Positions 1 through 7,631 of a DNA stretch of 10,973 bases are shown piece by piece. The translations under genes and the position numbers were made by a program. The DNA lies in assembly GCA_009392775.1 (NCBI GenBank), contig VFFT01000079.1, positions 1-10,973 of the forward strand, read 5' to 3'. The number at the start of each line of letters is the position of its first letter. Positions within the stretch are counted from its first letter, which is position 1. The notes beneath the pieces were generated by a model. That model made no database searches. It had not been told where the DNA came from and was given only the letters and a program-made list of their open reading frames with translations. This DNA comes from SAR202 cluster bacterium (GTDB taxonomy: Bacteria > Chloroflexota > Dehalococcoidia > UBA3495).

Positions 1-400
1 TTATTTCATCTCTATGAATTTCTGTTAAGCCGTATACGGAGTCTTCTAAAAATGAAGGGTCTGGATGCTCTACTCCGTACCATTCAGCGTATTCTGCTTT
101 GTTTTTCAATCGGAAATCGGCACTGATGTCTATGGTCTTGATACCCTGGTTAACGAGAGGTATAACGGCTTCTGCACTGGCTTTATGGGGTAGGGCAGAA
201 AACACGACGTCTACACTACCTTGTAGCTCGGAAGTTATTGTTAGGTCTAGCCCCGACAAATGGGGAAAAACTGCGCCTAATTTCTCGCCAGCTGCACTTC
301 TCCCTGTAACGGTAGTGATAGATATCTCTGGATGCTGATATAAGATGCGAGCAAGCTCGCATCCAGCATATCCTGTCACGTTTATTATTCCAGCATTCAA
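1..400 (-). CDS. argC: N-acetyl-gamma-glutamyl-phosphate reductase, N-terminal part (cut by the left window edge)
   Basis: ArgC reduces N-acetyl-glutamyl phosphate to the semialdehyde with NADPH, the third step of arginine biosynthesis, in the cytoplasm. Reading leftward from TTG at 400-398, 133 codons are open to the edge. They start M-N-A-G-I-I-N-V-T-G-Y-A-G, the usual ArgC nucleotide-binding beginning. Later come VTGRSAAG, VFPHLSG, DVVFSALPHKASAE, the strongly diagnostic IDISADFRL, and VYGLTEIHR near the cut. The catalytic cysteine (near residue 150 in the family) lies outside the window. The start is TTG: the ATG at 396 reaches a stop after three codons, and GGAGG at 415-411 sits 10 bases before the TTG. 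The TTG overlaps the nth stop (TTGA), which implies translational coupling. Nothing visible is broken; the truncation is only the window edge. Confidence 0.93.
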   Translation of the reverse strand, partial: MNAGIINVTGYAGCELARILYQHPEISITTVTGRSAAGEKLGAVFPHLSGLDLTITSELQGSVDVVFSALPHKASAEAVIPLVNQGIKTIDISADFRLKNKAEYAEWYGVEHPDPSFLEDSVYGLTEIHRDEI

Positions 401-1215
401 TTGAGGACTTCCTCCGTCGGATATGTATGTGGTACGACGACTGGCTTCGCTTTGGGAGTAGTCTTTCTCTTAATCGTTTTTGAGCTTTTGATAGATTTCA
501 ATGATGGGCATTGTGTTGACAAGACACACGCTTCACATAATGGGTTTTGAGCTCTACAAACTTGACGACCATGCGTAATTAAAGCGAAATGGAATGGGTA
601 GACATCGTCAGGGTCTACTATTGCTTCTAGTATATCATGGGCCTTATCCGCGTTTACGTTACTCTTTATGAAACCCAGGCGTTGGCTCACCCTGAAAATG
701 TGTGTATCAATGGCCATGGCTGGCATACCTAGGGAGAAGCTTAAAACTATACCTGCAGACTTAGGACCTATCCCCGGGAGTTGCTTCAGCCATGATTTAG
801 CATCTTCTAGTGGCATTTCTCTCAAGAAACTTAGATCAAGAGAATTCTGATTTAGATCCAAGATCATTGTTAGTACGGATTTTATCCTCGGAGCCTTGAT
901 TTTTGCTAATCCGCCGCGGCTAATCGCTGTTTCTATATCCTTGACTGGAGCATTGGCGACATTCTCCAATGTTTTGAAAGTCTTCATTAGACTAGTAAAT
1001 GCGCGTTCTGAATTAGTGTCTGAGGTATGTTGTGACAATATGGTAAATACTAATTCATGACATGGTTCTAGCCGGCGAGGCTCAGGAGGAATTGGCCCAT
1101 ACTCGTTTGATAGCACAGATATTGCATTCGATATTCTTTCCCTATTCTTATTGGGTCTACGTTGTTGTTGCCGCATTAACCGCACTAAATCATTTGATAG
1201 AGCCGATTCTAGCAT
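397..1215 (-). CDS. nth: Endonuclease III family DNA glycosylase/AP lyase (HhH-GPD, [4Fe-4S])
   Basis: This is a base-excision repair enzyme of the Nth family, which removes oxidised pyrimidines and cuts at abasic sites. The 272-aa protein has the helix-hairpin-helix LPGIGPKSAGIVL (about 146-158) with the candidate catalytic Lys152. Asp170 follows in IDTHIFRV, the same 18-residue spacing as Lys120/Asp138 of E. coli Nth. The iron-sulfur ligands Cys220, Cys227, Cys230 and Cys236 keep the C-X6-C-X2-C-X5-C pattern. The protein is longer than the 211-aa E. coli enzyme: it has about 30 extra N-terminal residues and a Lys/Pro-rich tail after Cys236. The ATG at 1215 is the first possible start after an in-frame stop, but GAGAGG lies directly against it, so Met14 (near 1176) is a possible real start. 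It is followed by the overlapping argC. Family-level confidence is high; exact damage specificity cannot be read. Confidence 0.93.
   Translation of the reverse strand: MLESALSNDLVRLMRQQQRRPNKNRERISNAISVLSNEYGPIPPEPRRLEPCHELVFTILSQHTSDTNSERAFTSLMKTFKTLENVANAPVKDIETAISRGGLAKIKAPRIKSVLTMILDLNQNSLDLSFLREMPLEDAKSWLKQLPGIGPKSAGIVLSFSLGMPAMAIDTHIFRVSQRLGFIKSNVNADKAHDILEAIVDPDDVYPFHFALITHGRQVCRAQNPLCEACVLSTQCPSLKSIKSSKTIKRKTTPKAKPVVVPHTYPTEEVLN
411..415 (-). promoter_or_regulatory. Ribosome binding site for argC, inside the 3' end of nth
   Basis: GGAGG reads leftward 10 bases before the TTG at 400. It is the best Shine-Dalgarno match near the junction and decides the TTG start. It lies within the last codons of nth, consistent with coupled translation. 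Confidence 0.6.
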
Positions 1216-1333
1216 CCTCTCGTTGCCATCTCAATGTTTGAATTAACTCTGGTGCGGTGCCACTAGTAAGATGAGACTGTTAACAACTATGAAATATGGA
1301 ATAGTTATATTTTCTATGAATAGGTAAGTTTAA

Positions 1334-2224
1334 TTATGAGATGTCATCTTTTCTATTAGCCTTTAAGAATTGTTCAAGCTCATCTACTATTTCTGATGGG
1401 TCAGTTAATTCTAGACTCGGTGATGATTCGTCGTATTTCATTTCGAGCTTTTGTACATATTCCTTCAATTGATCGTCCTTATTTATGGCTTTGTCGATTT
1501 CGCGATCAAATGTGTCGGCAGCGGTACGTAGTTCCTTCAAGTCTAATGGTAAGTTTAGCAGTCGAACTAGATTCTCTGCTAATGCTAAGCTTGTTCGGTA
1601 GTTTGGTGCAGCATGTAGGTAATGTGACGTGTGGGCCCATAAGGAAGCGTATCCCATACCGCGTTTAGTGATTGCTTCCATAACCGCAGTACTTATACCG
1701 GTTGGTCCTTGGTATGTTGAAGTTCTTATGTCTGAAGTGTCTAGTGTATCTTGTAAGCGTCCGTTAGTGGAAGAACCGGTCATACGTGTCCTTCTCGTAT
1801 GTGGAACTGAATCTAACAGGGCTCCCAGATGGATTACGCTACTTATCTTATGTTCTTCAGCTAGATCTGCTATCAATGAGGAAAACGTTTTCCAACGCAA
1901 GTTGGGTTCTACGCCTTTTAATAGAATGATCCCATCTGATGGGTCATTAGGGTTGTTCCAATAATAGAATTCGTTGGATGGCCAATGTATTGTTCGTGTC
2001 CCATTTGCTGATCGGCTGGTCCGAGGTCGTTCTTGAGAAAATATGTAGAATTCCTCGGGCTCTATATGCGCAAATCTTTTGGCTTGTAAGTGTCTTATTA
2101 AGTACTTAAGTGTAGTCGTAGCACCTTCTGCTGCATCTGGCCATCCTGAATAGGCAATTACAAGAGTCCTAAAATTCCCTTGCGGTACTTCTTTTATTAT
2201 TAGGTGTTCAGGATTGTCTGCCAT
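1334..2224 (-). CDS. PAC2 family protein (proteasome assembly chaperone 2-like, bacterial)
   Basis: This 296-aa cytoplasmic protein belongs to the PAC2 family, known from archaea, actinobacteria and some Chloroflexota; its bacterial role is not established. Family features in order are SGWPDAAEGATTTL (26-39), FYIFSQERP (59-67), IHWPSNEFYYW (79-89), LLKGVEPNLRWKTF (101-114), HLGALLDSVPHTR (132-144), YQGPTGI (171-177) and SLWAHTSHYLHAAPN (194-208). An acidic helical tail follows with YVQKLEMKYDE. No transmembrane segment or signal peptide is seen. The ATG at 2224 has AGGA a few bases upstream. It stands alone, with gaps of about 118 and 127 bases to nth and crcB, so it may have its own promoter. 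No proteasome subunit or Pup-system gene is visible, so the proteasome link in the name is family history only. Confidence 0.85.
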   Translation of the reverse strand: MADNPEHLIIKEVPQGNFRTLVIAYSGWPDAAEGATTTLKYLIRHLQAKRFAHIEPEEFYIFSQERPRTSRSANGTRTIHWPSNEFYYWNNPNDPSDGIILLKGVEPNLRWKTFSSLIADLAEEHKISSVIHLGALLDSVPHTRRTRMTGSSTNGRLQDTLDTSDIRTSTYQGPTGISTAVMEAITKRGMGYASLWAHTSHYLHAAPNYRTSLALAENLVRLLNLPLDLKELRTAADTFDREIDKAINKDDQLKEYVQKLEMKYDESSPSLELTDPSEIVDELEQFLKANRKDDIS

Positions 2225-2351
2225 CTTACGTCCTGTCCAATGGTAATTGAATTGTCCGTATTATTATGGTCCAGAAGTCTATCAGCTAACGATGATTTGT
2301 ACTATAGATTTTATTCTACATTCGGATTTAAAAATTACTAGTTGCCCAACC

Positions 2352-2720
2352 CTATATTGTTCGTCCGAGTAGAAAACCGGCATATGCCGCTAAAAGTCCG
2401 ATAGTCACGTTGGCGACTATATTTAGGCCTGCTTTACTGAGTGACCCACTTTCGAGTAGCTGCAAAGACTCTAGGGTTAAAGTGGAAAATGTGGTATATC
2501 CGCCTAAAATGCCGATGGCAATAAAGTGTCTCAAATGGTTCATATCTGTGGATTTTGTAAGTGACCAGCCTATGAATACCCCTAGTAAAAGTGAGCCTGT
2601 CACGTTTACTAGGAATGTACCTGTGTATGTATTACCTGCAAGGAGAACTGACAACTTTGTTGCACTGAACCTAAGTAGAGTTCCTATGGCTCCGCCTACC
2701 GCAACTAAGATCCAAATCAT
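2352..2720 (-). CDS. crcB: Fluoride ion channel CrcB/FluC
   Basis: FluC proteins are small dual-topology dimeric channels in the inner membrane that let fluoride leave the cell. The 122-aa protein has the usual length and four hydrophobic helices. Family motifs are GGAIGTLLRF (9-18), GTFLVNVTGSLLLG (34-47, with the pore-lining Asn39) and GILGGYTTFSTLTLES (70-85). The motif usually reads TTFSTF; here the second aromatic of the Phe box is Leu81. The start codon has only a weak GAGAT upstream. There is one copy, so a homodimer is expected unless a partner gene exists elsewhere. I looked for a fluoride riboswitch in the 58-base gap upstream and did not recognise one. Confidence 0.93.
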   Translation of the reverse strand: MIWILVAVGGAIGTLLRFSATKLSVLLAGNTYTGTFLVNVTGSLLLGVFIGWSLTKSTDMNHLRHFIAIGILGGYTTFSTLTLESLQLLESGSLSKAGLNIVANVTIGLLAAYAGFLLGRTI

Positions 2721-2778
2721 AATCAGATATATCTCATTTCCAGGTGTTTGATGACCTGTATTTTTTTACATGTTCGCT

Positions 2779-3954
2779 TTAAGCCCATGTCCCTCGCTTC
2801 TCTAAAATACTTTCATCTATTTCAACTCCCCACCCAGGTCTATCAAGTAGATGTAATTGACCGTCAATAATTTCTGGTCGTATGCTAAATAGCTCTTCCC
2901 AAATTGGGTCTCTATCGCCGCTAGGAAATGTTTCGACTATCTCTCCAATCGGTAGAGCAGCGACTATATGGCCGTGGACTTGAGGGTCGTGGTGAGGGGC
3001 TAACTTTACATTTTGTATCGAACACATGGAGGCGACTTTTAGACATTCGGATATTCCTGCAGATCGAGTGCTATCAAATTGCATTACCTGAATGCCCCCG
3101 CGTAAGATCAGATCTCTCGCTAACCAGCGGTTTGAAGCACTCTCTCCTGAGGCGATCGGGATGCTGGTGGATGAAGCAACTTTTGATAATCCTTCTACAC
3201 AATCATACCAATGTACGGGCTCTTCAAGCCATCGTATATCCAATGGCTCCATTTTCTTTGCCGCTCGTATTGCTGTTTCTACATCGTATCCTTCGTTAAC
3301 ATCTAGCATTAAATCGATTTCTTTTCCTAAGGATTCTCGGACAGCTCTTATACGTTCAAAGTCTTCCTCTACACTGACATGGCCGATCTTAAGTTTTATT
3401 GCGTTATATCCCATATCAACATAAGATTCACATTCTTCTACAAGGTCAGAAACTGTTTTACCGTCTTGATAGTACCCGCCAGTCACATAGCAAGGGACTA
3501 TGTTCTTAGTCCCTCCTAGTAGCTGGTAAACAGGCATGTTTGCTGATTTGCCTTTGATATCCCATAGTGCTATATCGACTCCGGCTATAGCCGTCATTAT
3601 CTGCGGCCTACCCCAACCGGCCGTAGTCCACCCAACGCTATGATTAAGTTTAAACATTTCGTCCCAAAGTTTCTCAATATTCCTGGGATCTTGCCCAATT
3701 AACATGGGTTTAAGGATTTCAACAACTATTTTCGAGGCGCCGTCGGGATGTACCTTGCCGTTGGCATCACGTTTGTAAATTCCAGGGAAGGGAGCCCCTG
3801 AGCCGTGGGCTTCACCGATACCAACGATACCTTGGTCGGTATGTATTCTTACTATTAATTCGCTAAATCCACCGGCTGGTCGGAGAGCTGTCCAAAATTG
3901 TCTTTCAGGTGATGGCCATACCATGGCTATCGCTTCAACGTCTGTGATCTCCAT
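2779..3954 (-). CDS. Enolase-superfamily enzyme, mandelate racemase/sugar-acid dehydratase type
   Basis: Members remove a proton alpha to a carboxylate using Mg2+ and then racemise or dehydrate the substrate. This 391-aa protein has a capping N-domain (about 1-130) and a TIM barrel. Visible active-site elements are the K-x-K pair Lys187/Lys189 in AIKLKIG; metal ligands at Asp218 (LDVNEGYD), Glu244 or Glu245 (WLEEP) and Glu271 (ASGES); and an Asp294 (QFDSTR)/His321 (APHHDP) dyad. The Lys pair plus the Asp-His dyad point to the mandelate racemase subgroup rather than muconate cycloisomerase alone. The substrate cannot be named; galactonate- or rhamnonate-dehydratase-like labels would be guesses. 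The ATG at 3954 has AGGAG six bases upstream. It lies 77 bases after the FAD oxidase and may share its transcript. Acid sugars or modified amino acids are both possible substrates. Confidence 0.88.
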   Translation of the reverse strand: MEITDVEAIAMVWPSPERQFWTALRPAGGFSELIVRIHTDQGIVGIGEAHGSGAPFPGIYKRDANGKVHPDGASKIVVEILKPMLIGQDPRNIEKLWDEMFKLNHSVGWTTAGWGRPQIMTAIAGVDIALWDIKGKSANMPVYQLLGGTKNIVPCYVTGGYYQDGKTVSDLVEECESYVDMGYNAIKLKIGHVSVEEDFERIRAVRESLGKEIDLMLDVNEGYDVETAIRAAKKMEPLDIRWLEEPVHWYDCVEGLSKVASSTSIPIASGESASNRWLARDLILRGGIQVMQFDSTRSAGISECLKVASMCSIQNVKLAPHHDPQVHGHIVAALPIGEIVETFPSGDRDPIWEELFSIRPEIIDGQLHLLDRPGWGVEIDESILEKRGTWA

Positions 3955-4031
3955 AAAATACTCCTACTTAAATAGAGGTGAAAGTCCTTTTGCTGTGCCA
4001 GCTTATGAATACGCCATATACTGCAATATAT

Positions 4032-5171
4032 CTAATTGAACCTCTCCAATTTAAACAAATCAATGTTATGTTCTGTGTAACCTTCTTGAGCCAAGTCTGC
4101 TAATATTTCCCCTACTAAACCACAGAACTTGAAGCCATGTCCCGAGAATCCGGCAGCAATGCTTACTTGTGGGATCTCAGGATGGGTATCTATGATGAAA
4201 TGTCCATCGGGAGTATTGGTAAACATACAGGTTTCCATCTTCATAACGGCCCCATGTGCCATAGGAAAATATTTTTCCAGGCATTCTTCAAGGGCTTTTT
4301 GGTCATTATTGGTAATTTCGCGACTTACTAAATCGGGGTCTACTATTTCCCGTAGATGATTATATTTCCCCAGTTTTATTCCGGGTGTTTCAAAACTTGG
4401 GAATCCGTAGAAACGCCCAATATCTACTTCTAATCCAAATACTGGGAAATGGTCCGCATCAAATCGTTTTGGGTCTTGTGTTTGAAACCACCCTACTACT
4501 TGCCTTTCTGGTTCTAATAATGCGGTCAGATCTGGAAGAAGTTTTGATACCCATGGTCCGGTGGTCAATACCAGTCTGCTAGCAGTGTATACTGACTTTG
4601 GTGTTACAACTTCTATGATTTCACCTTTTGGATGCCAATCTGTTATAGGTTCTCTACCATGGATGTCAGCCCCTAGTTCATCCGATAGTGTTAGGTACGA
4701 CGATATGCATTTATCAGCTGCTAAGAATCCCCCATCAGATTGGTAAACAGAAAGTATGTCATTGGGGAAAGAGTATCCAGGAAATCGTTTGTTGACCTCG
4801 CGCCCTTCTAATATTTCATAAGGAATGTTGTGAATATCACACGCGTTTTTGGAACCTATGAACATAGAACTGTGCTCATGTCCTGCCCTAATAGATCCCG
4901 TAGTGATTAACAATTCCTGATTTGTATCAGTCTGCAACTTATCCCACAATTCGTAAGATTTATGCATCAAAGTTACATACGAAGGGTCCTCATGGTAGGA
5001 TAATCTGATCATTCTGCTATTGCCGTGGGACGATCCCATGTTGTTTGGAACGTCATATTTATCTAGGCCGAGTACTTTCCATCCTCTGGCTGCTAGATTG
5101 TATAGCGCTGCACTTCCCATGCCGCCCACTCCGGCTACTATTGCGTCGTACTGTACAGTATTTTTGGCCAT
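4032..5171 (-). CDS. FAD-dependent amine oxidase of the monomeric sarcosine oxidase/N-methyltryptophan oxidase family
   Basis: The family oxidises N-methyl or secondary amino acids with O2, giving an imine, H2O2 and, from N-methyl groups, formaldehyde. The 379-aa protein begins with a Rossmann FAD site, AGVGGMGSAA (13-22), then GLDKYDVPNN. GSSHGNSRMIR (46-56) carries Arg53 and Arg56, matching the family flavin- and carboxylate-binding arginines. Cys315 (METCMFTNTPD) sits at the very number of the covalent FAD cysteine in Bacillus sarcosine oxidase. Lys266 (GIKLGK) matches the oxygen-activating lysine and Lys348 (SGHGFKF) the carboxylate-binding lysine. The active-site histidine usually just after that lysine region is not clearly kept; the local reading is KLGKYNHL. 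The ATG at 5171 has only a distant GGG as ribosome site. Amino acid oxidase function is well supported; the substrate is not. Confidence 0.87.
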   Translation of the reverse strand: MAKNTVQYDAIVAGVGGMGSAALYNLAARGWKVLGLDKYDVPNNMGSSHGNSRMIRLSYHEDPSYVTLMHKSYELWDKLQTDTNQELLITTGSIRAGHEHSSMFIGSKNACDIHNIPYEILEGREVNKRFPGYSFPNDILSVYQSDGGFLAADKCISSYLTLSDELGADIHGREPITDWHPKGEIIEVVTPKSVYTASRLVLTTGPWVSKLLPDLTALLEPERQVVGWFQTQDPKRFDADHFPVFGLEVDIGRFYGFPSFETPGIKLGKYNHLREIVDPDLVSREITNNDQKALEECLEKYFPMAHGAVMKMETCMFTNTPDGHFIIDTHPEIPQVSIAAGFSGHGFKFCGLVGEILADLAQEGYTEHNIDLFKLERFN

Positions 5172-5267
5172 ATCAAGTTTTTAACCCTACTAATATTGCT
5201 CCCATGTATGGGCTTACATAGTGAGAAAACGTTATAAGGCATGGAATCAAGGCGTTGGTGTTATGTG

Positions 5268-6167
5268 TCACTGCAATGCCTTGATTTGAAAATCGCCATC
5301 TGATTCTAGGGGCAAGACGATGGCGGCTCCATCTAAATCTCCATAACCTTCTTCATTAGCTCGGTGCAACATGTCATGTGCCAATTTGGCACCTGGTGAG
5401 GATAGGCCTAGTTCTTCTGCTAATTCATTGACGAGTACGAGATCTTTGAGGAATACCCGTATTTGTGTTCTTTCACCAATGAAATCCCGATCGATCATGA
5501 CGGGGGCATTTCGGCTGAGCATGAAGCTTTGTCCCCAGCCTGAGTTTACTACCTCGTACACTAATTTTGGATCAGCCCCTGCTTTAGATCCCATAAGCAT
5601 TGCTTCTGCCGCTGCCAACGAGTGAATCCCTACAAGTAGTTGATTGATGAGTTTTACTGTTGTTCCTGTTCCTGTTGGGCCTATATGACGAACTGTCGTG
5701 CCCATTGTTTCAAATACTGGCAGTACCGCATTATAAGCTTCGCTCTGGCCTCCAGCCATGATAGTAAGTTCTCCAGATTGTGCCCGTTCTGTTCCCCCAC
5801 TAATAGGTGCGTCAAGAAAGATTGCATTTTTACTTGTAGCGCCTTCCGCACAAGCCTTTGATGTTTTCACACCGACTGTACTGTGATCTACAAGGATTTG
5901 ACCAGATGTGGCGTTTTCGATTAATCCATTTTCACCGAGAAAAACTTTTTCTACAGTCGCTATGTCCGGCAAACAAGCCAATACGACATCAGATGTTGAG
6001 CTCAGTTCTGCGAGAGATGTGGACCTATTGGCACCGTGTGAACAGATTTCGTCTACTTTTTGTTGGCTGCGGTTGTTGACTGTTAGATTGTACCCAGCAT
6101 TTAATAAGCGATAACACATGGGCAAACCCATTCTTCCGAGTCCAACGAAACCGACGTTTAATGTCAT
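5268..6167 (-). CDS. Beta-hydroxyacid dehydrogenase (3-hydroxyisobutyrate dehydrogenase/tartronate semialdehyde reductase family)
   Basis: This cytoplasmic NAD(P)-dependent enzyme interconverts a beta-hydroxyacid and its semialdehyde. The 299-aa protein is the normal length. The dinucleotide site is GFVGLGRMGLPM (6-17); NNRS at 31-34 replaces an acidic residue and may favour NADP, which is inference. The substrate loop DAPISGG (119-125) contains Ser123. Catalytic Lys172 and Asn175 lie in GTTVKLINQ, and KDL at 241-243 completes the usual pattern. The ATG at 6167 follows AGGAAG about 10 bases upstream. The gap from the amidase is only 33 bases, so the two are probably co-transcribed; the next gene follows after 96 bases. 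Members of this fold also act on glyoxylate, succinic semialdehyde and imines, so the exact reaction is open. Confidence 0.88.
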   Translation of the reverse strand: MTLNVGFVGLGRMGLPMCYRLLNAGYNLTVNNRSQQKVDEICSHGANRSTSLAELSSTSDVVLACLPDIATVEKVFLGENGLIENATSGQILVDHSTVGVKTSKACAEGATSKNAIFLDAPISGGTERAQSGELTIMAGGQSEAYNAVLPVFETMGTTVRHIGPTGTGTTVKLINQLLVGIHSLAAAEAMLMGSKAGADPKLVYEVVNSGWGQSFMLSRNAPVMIDRDFIGERTQIRVFLKDLVLVNELAEELGLSSPGAKLAHDMLHRANEEGYGDLDGAAIVLPLESDGDFQIKALQ

Positions 6168-6200
6168 AATTTCAATACTTCCTATTGATGATATGGATAC

Positions 6201-7616
6201 TTAAACAGATGGTCTTTGCGTATGCCAGTCAGTAATACTCTGATATCCATAAGCTACTTTGAAAATCGTGCTTTCTGCGAATGGCTTTCCTACTATCTGC
6301 AGTCCTACTGGTAGAATGTCGGAAGTGAATCCACAGCATATCGACAAAGCAGGTGTATTGGCTAAATTGAACGGTGATGTGAAGCTTCTTCTGCCCTTGA
6401 AACCTTCAAGTACCTCTTCTTTACTAGTGACTCCTGCCTTATCGGGTATTTTGGGTGCTGGTATAGAGGATGTCGGCATCACTAAGACGTCTACTTTGGT
6501 TAAAGCCTCAAGAATTTGTCTTCTTAGTAGCTCCCTAAGTTTCATAGCTTTTAGGTAAGCATCTGCAGGCATGATGCTCCCCATGAGCAATCTAACTTGA
6601 TTGTTATGGTCTAGTTGGTCCAAGTTCTGTTCCAGGTCCCTTCTAGTTAATGCCGCAGCATCGCAGCTGATTATTGTTGAAGATATGGCCGCTGAATGTG
6701 CTATCAATGGAATAGATATTTCGCTAAGTATGGCTCCCGCATTTCCTAATGCAGATATTGCTGTTTTGACTAGGTCCTTAACTTCGTAATCGTTTGCATC
6801 AGTGTCGACTCTTTCGGTAATAACACCAATTTTTGTTCCTCTTATATCTCCAGTAAGTTCAGACGCATAATCAGGAACTGGTTGATTCCAAGTATAAGGG
6901 TCCTTAGGGTCATATCCTGCTATAGCCTTAAGAGTCATAGCACAGTCTTCAGTTGTTCTTGATATCGGTCCAACTGTATCCATAGACCATGATGCAGGGA
7001 ATACGCCATATCGACTAACCCTGCCCCAGCTCGGCCTTATTCCTACTAATCCACAAAATGAGGCTGGACCTCTTATTGATCCTCCGGTATCTTCGCCGAG
7101 TGATGTAGAGCATAAGCAAGCTGCTGTAGCAGCTCCTGATCCGCTACTTGAAGTTCCGGGATTTCTACTTAGATCCCAAGGATTCTTAGGTCTGCCATAA
7201 GGGTGATGGAAAGCGTCGCCACTAGCGTACTCACTCATGTTTAGCTTTCCTAAAAGAATGGCGCCATTAGATTTCAAATTACTAATAACTGTGGCGTCTT
7301 CGCCAGGTATCCAACCTTTATGGATTGTAGAACCATTAGTTGTCTGAATTCCCTTAGTCCAAAACTGGTCTTTAACTGCTACTGGTATACCGTGCATTGG
7401 TCCTAAATATTTACCATTGGCTATGTCTGATTCAGCTTGTTCAGCTTCAGACAACGCTTGTTCGCCGCAAACAGTGATATAAGAATTAAGACTTGAATCG
7501 ACTTGGGATATTCTCTCAAGATATGCTTGCGTTGCCTCTACGGGAGAAATGTTTTTAGTTTTTATTAATTGAGATAGTTCTGTGGTTGATAGAAATGGGA
7601 TATGAGATATTTCCAT
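6201..7616 (-). CDS. Amidase-signature family hydrolase
   Basis: This enzyme hydrolyses a carboxamide by the Ser-cisSer-Lys mechanism. The 471-aa protein has Lys82 (VAVKDQF), the glycine/serine loop PGTSSSGSGAA (153-163) with cis-Ser156, and nucleophile Ser180 (GEDTGGSIRGP). The 24-residue spacing of the serines equals that of FAAH and GatA. VGIRPSWGRVSRYG and MDTVGPISRTTED follow, and PVGLQIVGKPF is near the C-terminus. It resembles GatA, but the GatA substrate region is not recognisable and no gatB is present, so I read it as a catabolic amidase. The start has a strong GGGAGG six bases upstream. It follows a 61-aa GatC-like gene by 15 bases, as AtzG precedes AtzE-type hydrolases. Localisation is cytoplasmic because no signal peptide is seen. 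The substrate is unknown. Confidence 0.9.
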   Translation of the reverse strand: MEISHIPFLSTTELSQLIKTKNISPVEATQAYLERISQVDSSLNSYITVCGEQALSEAEQAESDIANGKYLGPMHGIPVAVKDQFWTKGIQTTNGSTIHKGWIPGEDATVISNLKSNGAILLGKLNMSEYASGDAFHHPYGRPKNPWDLSRNPGTSSSGSGAATAACLCSTSLGEDTGGSIRGPASFCGLVGIRPSWGRVSRYGVFPASWSMDTVGPISRTTEDCAMTLKAIAGYDPKDPYTWNQPVPDYASELTGDIRGTKIGVITERVDTDANDYEVKDLVKTAISALGNAGAILSEISIPLIAHSAAISSTIISCDAAALTRRDLEQNLDQLDHNNQVRLLMGSIMPADAYLKAMKLRELLRRQILEALTKVDVLVMPTSSIPAPKIPDKAGVTSKEEVLEGFKGRRSFTSPFNLANTPALSICCGFTSDILPVGLQIVGKPFAESTIFKVAYGYQSITDWHTQRPSV

Positions 7617-7631
7617 GATTGGCCTCCCTGT

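Noticed and set aside
1285..1306. AACTAT/ATAGTT inverted repeat between nth and the PAC2 gene
   Set aside because: A 6-bp AT-only stem with a 10-base loop is expected by chance in AT-rich spacer and lacks a proper T-run.
1629..1964. 111-aa + strand open frame inside the PAC2 gene
   Set aside because: It is antisense to conserved PAC2 motifs, with no promoter or recognisable domain.
2741..2767. CAGGT/ACCTG hairpin followed by seven T on the + strand, like a terminator
   Set aside because: The stem is only 5 bp and the orientation would end rightward transcription, but no + strand gene lies there.
2721..2778. Possible fluoride riboswitch before crcB
   Set aside because: The 58-base gap is too short and lacks the recognisable conserved segments of the crcB motif in the right orientation.
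5201..5212. CCCAT-GT-ATGGG palindrome upstream of the FAD oxidase
   Set aside because: Short, single copy and not placed on a recognisable promoter; too weak to call an operator.
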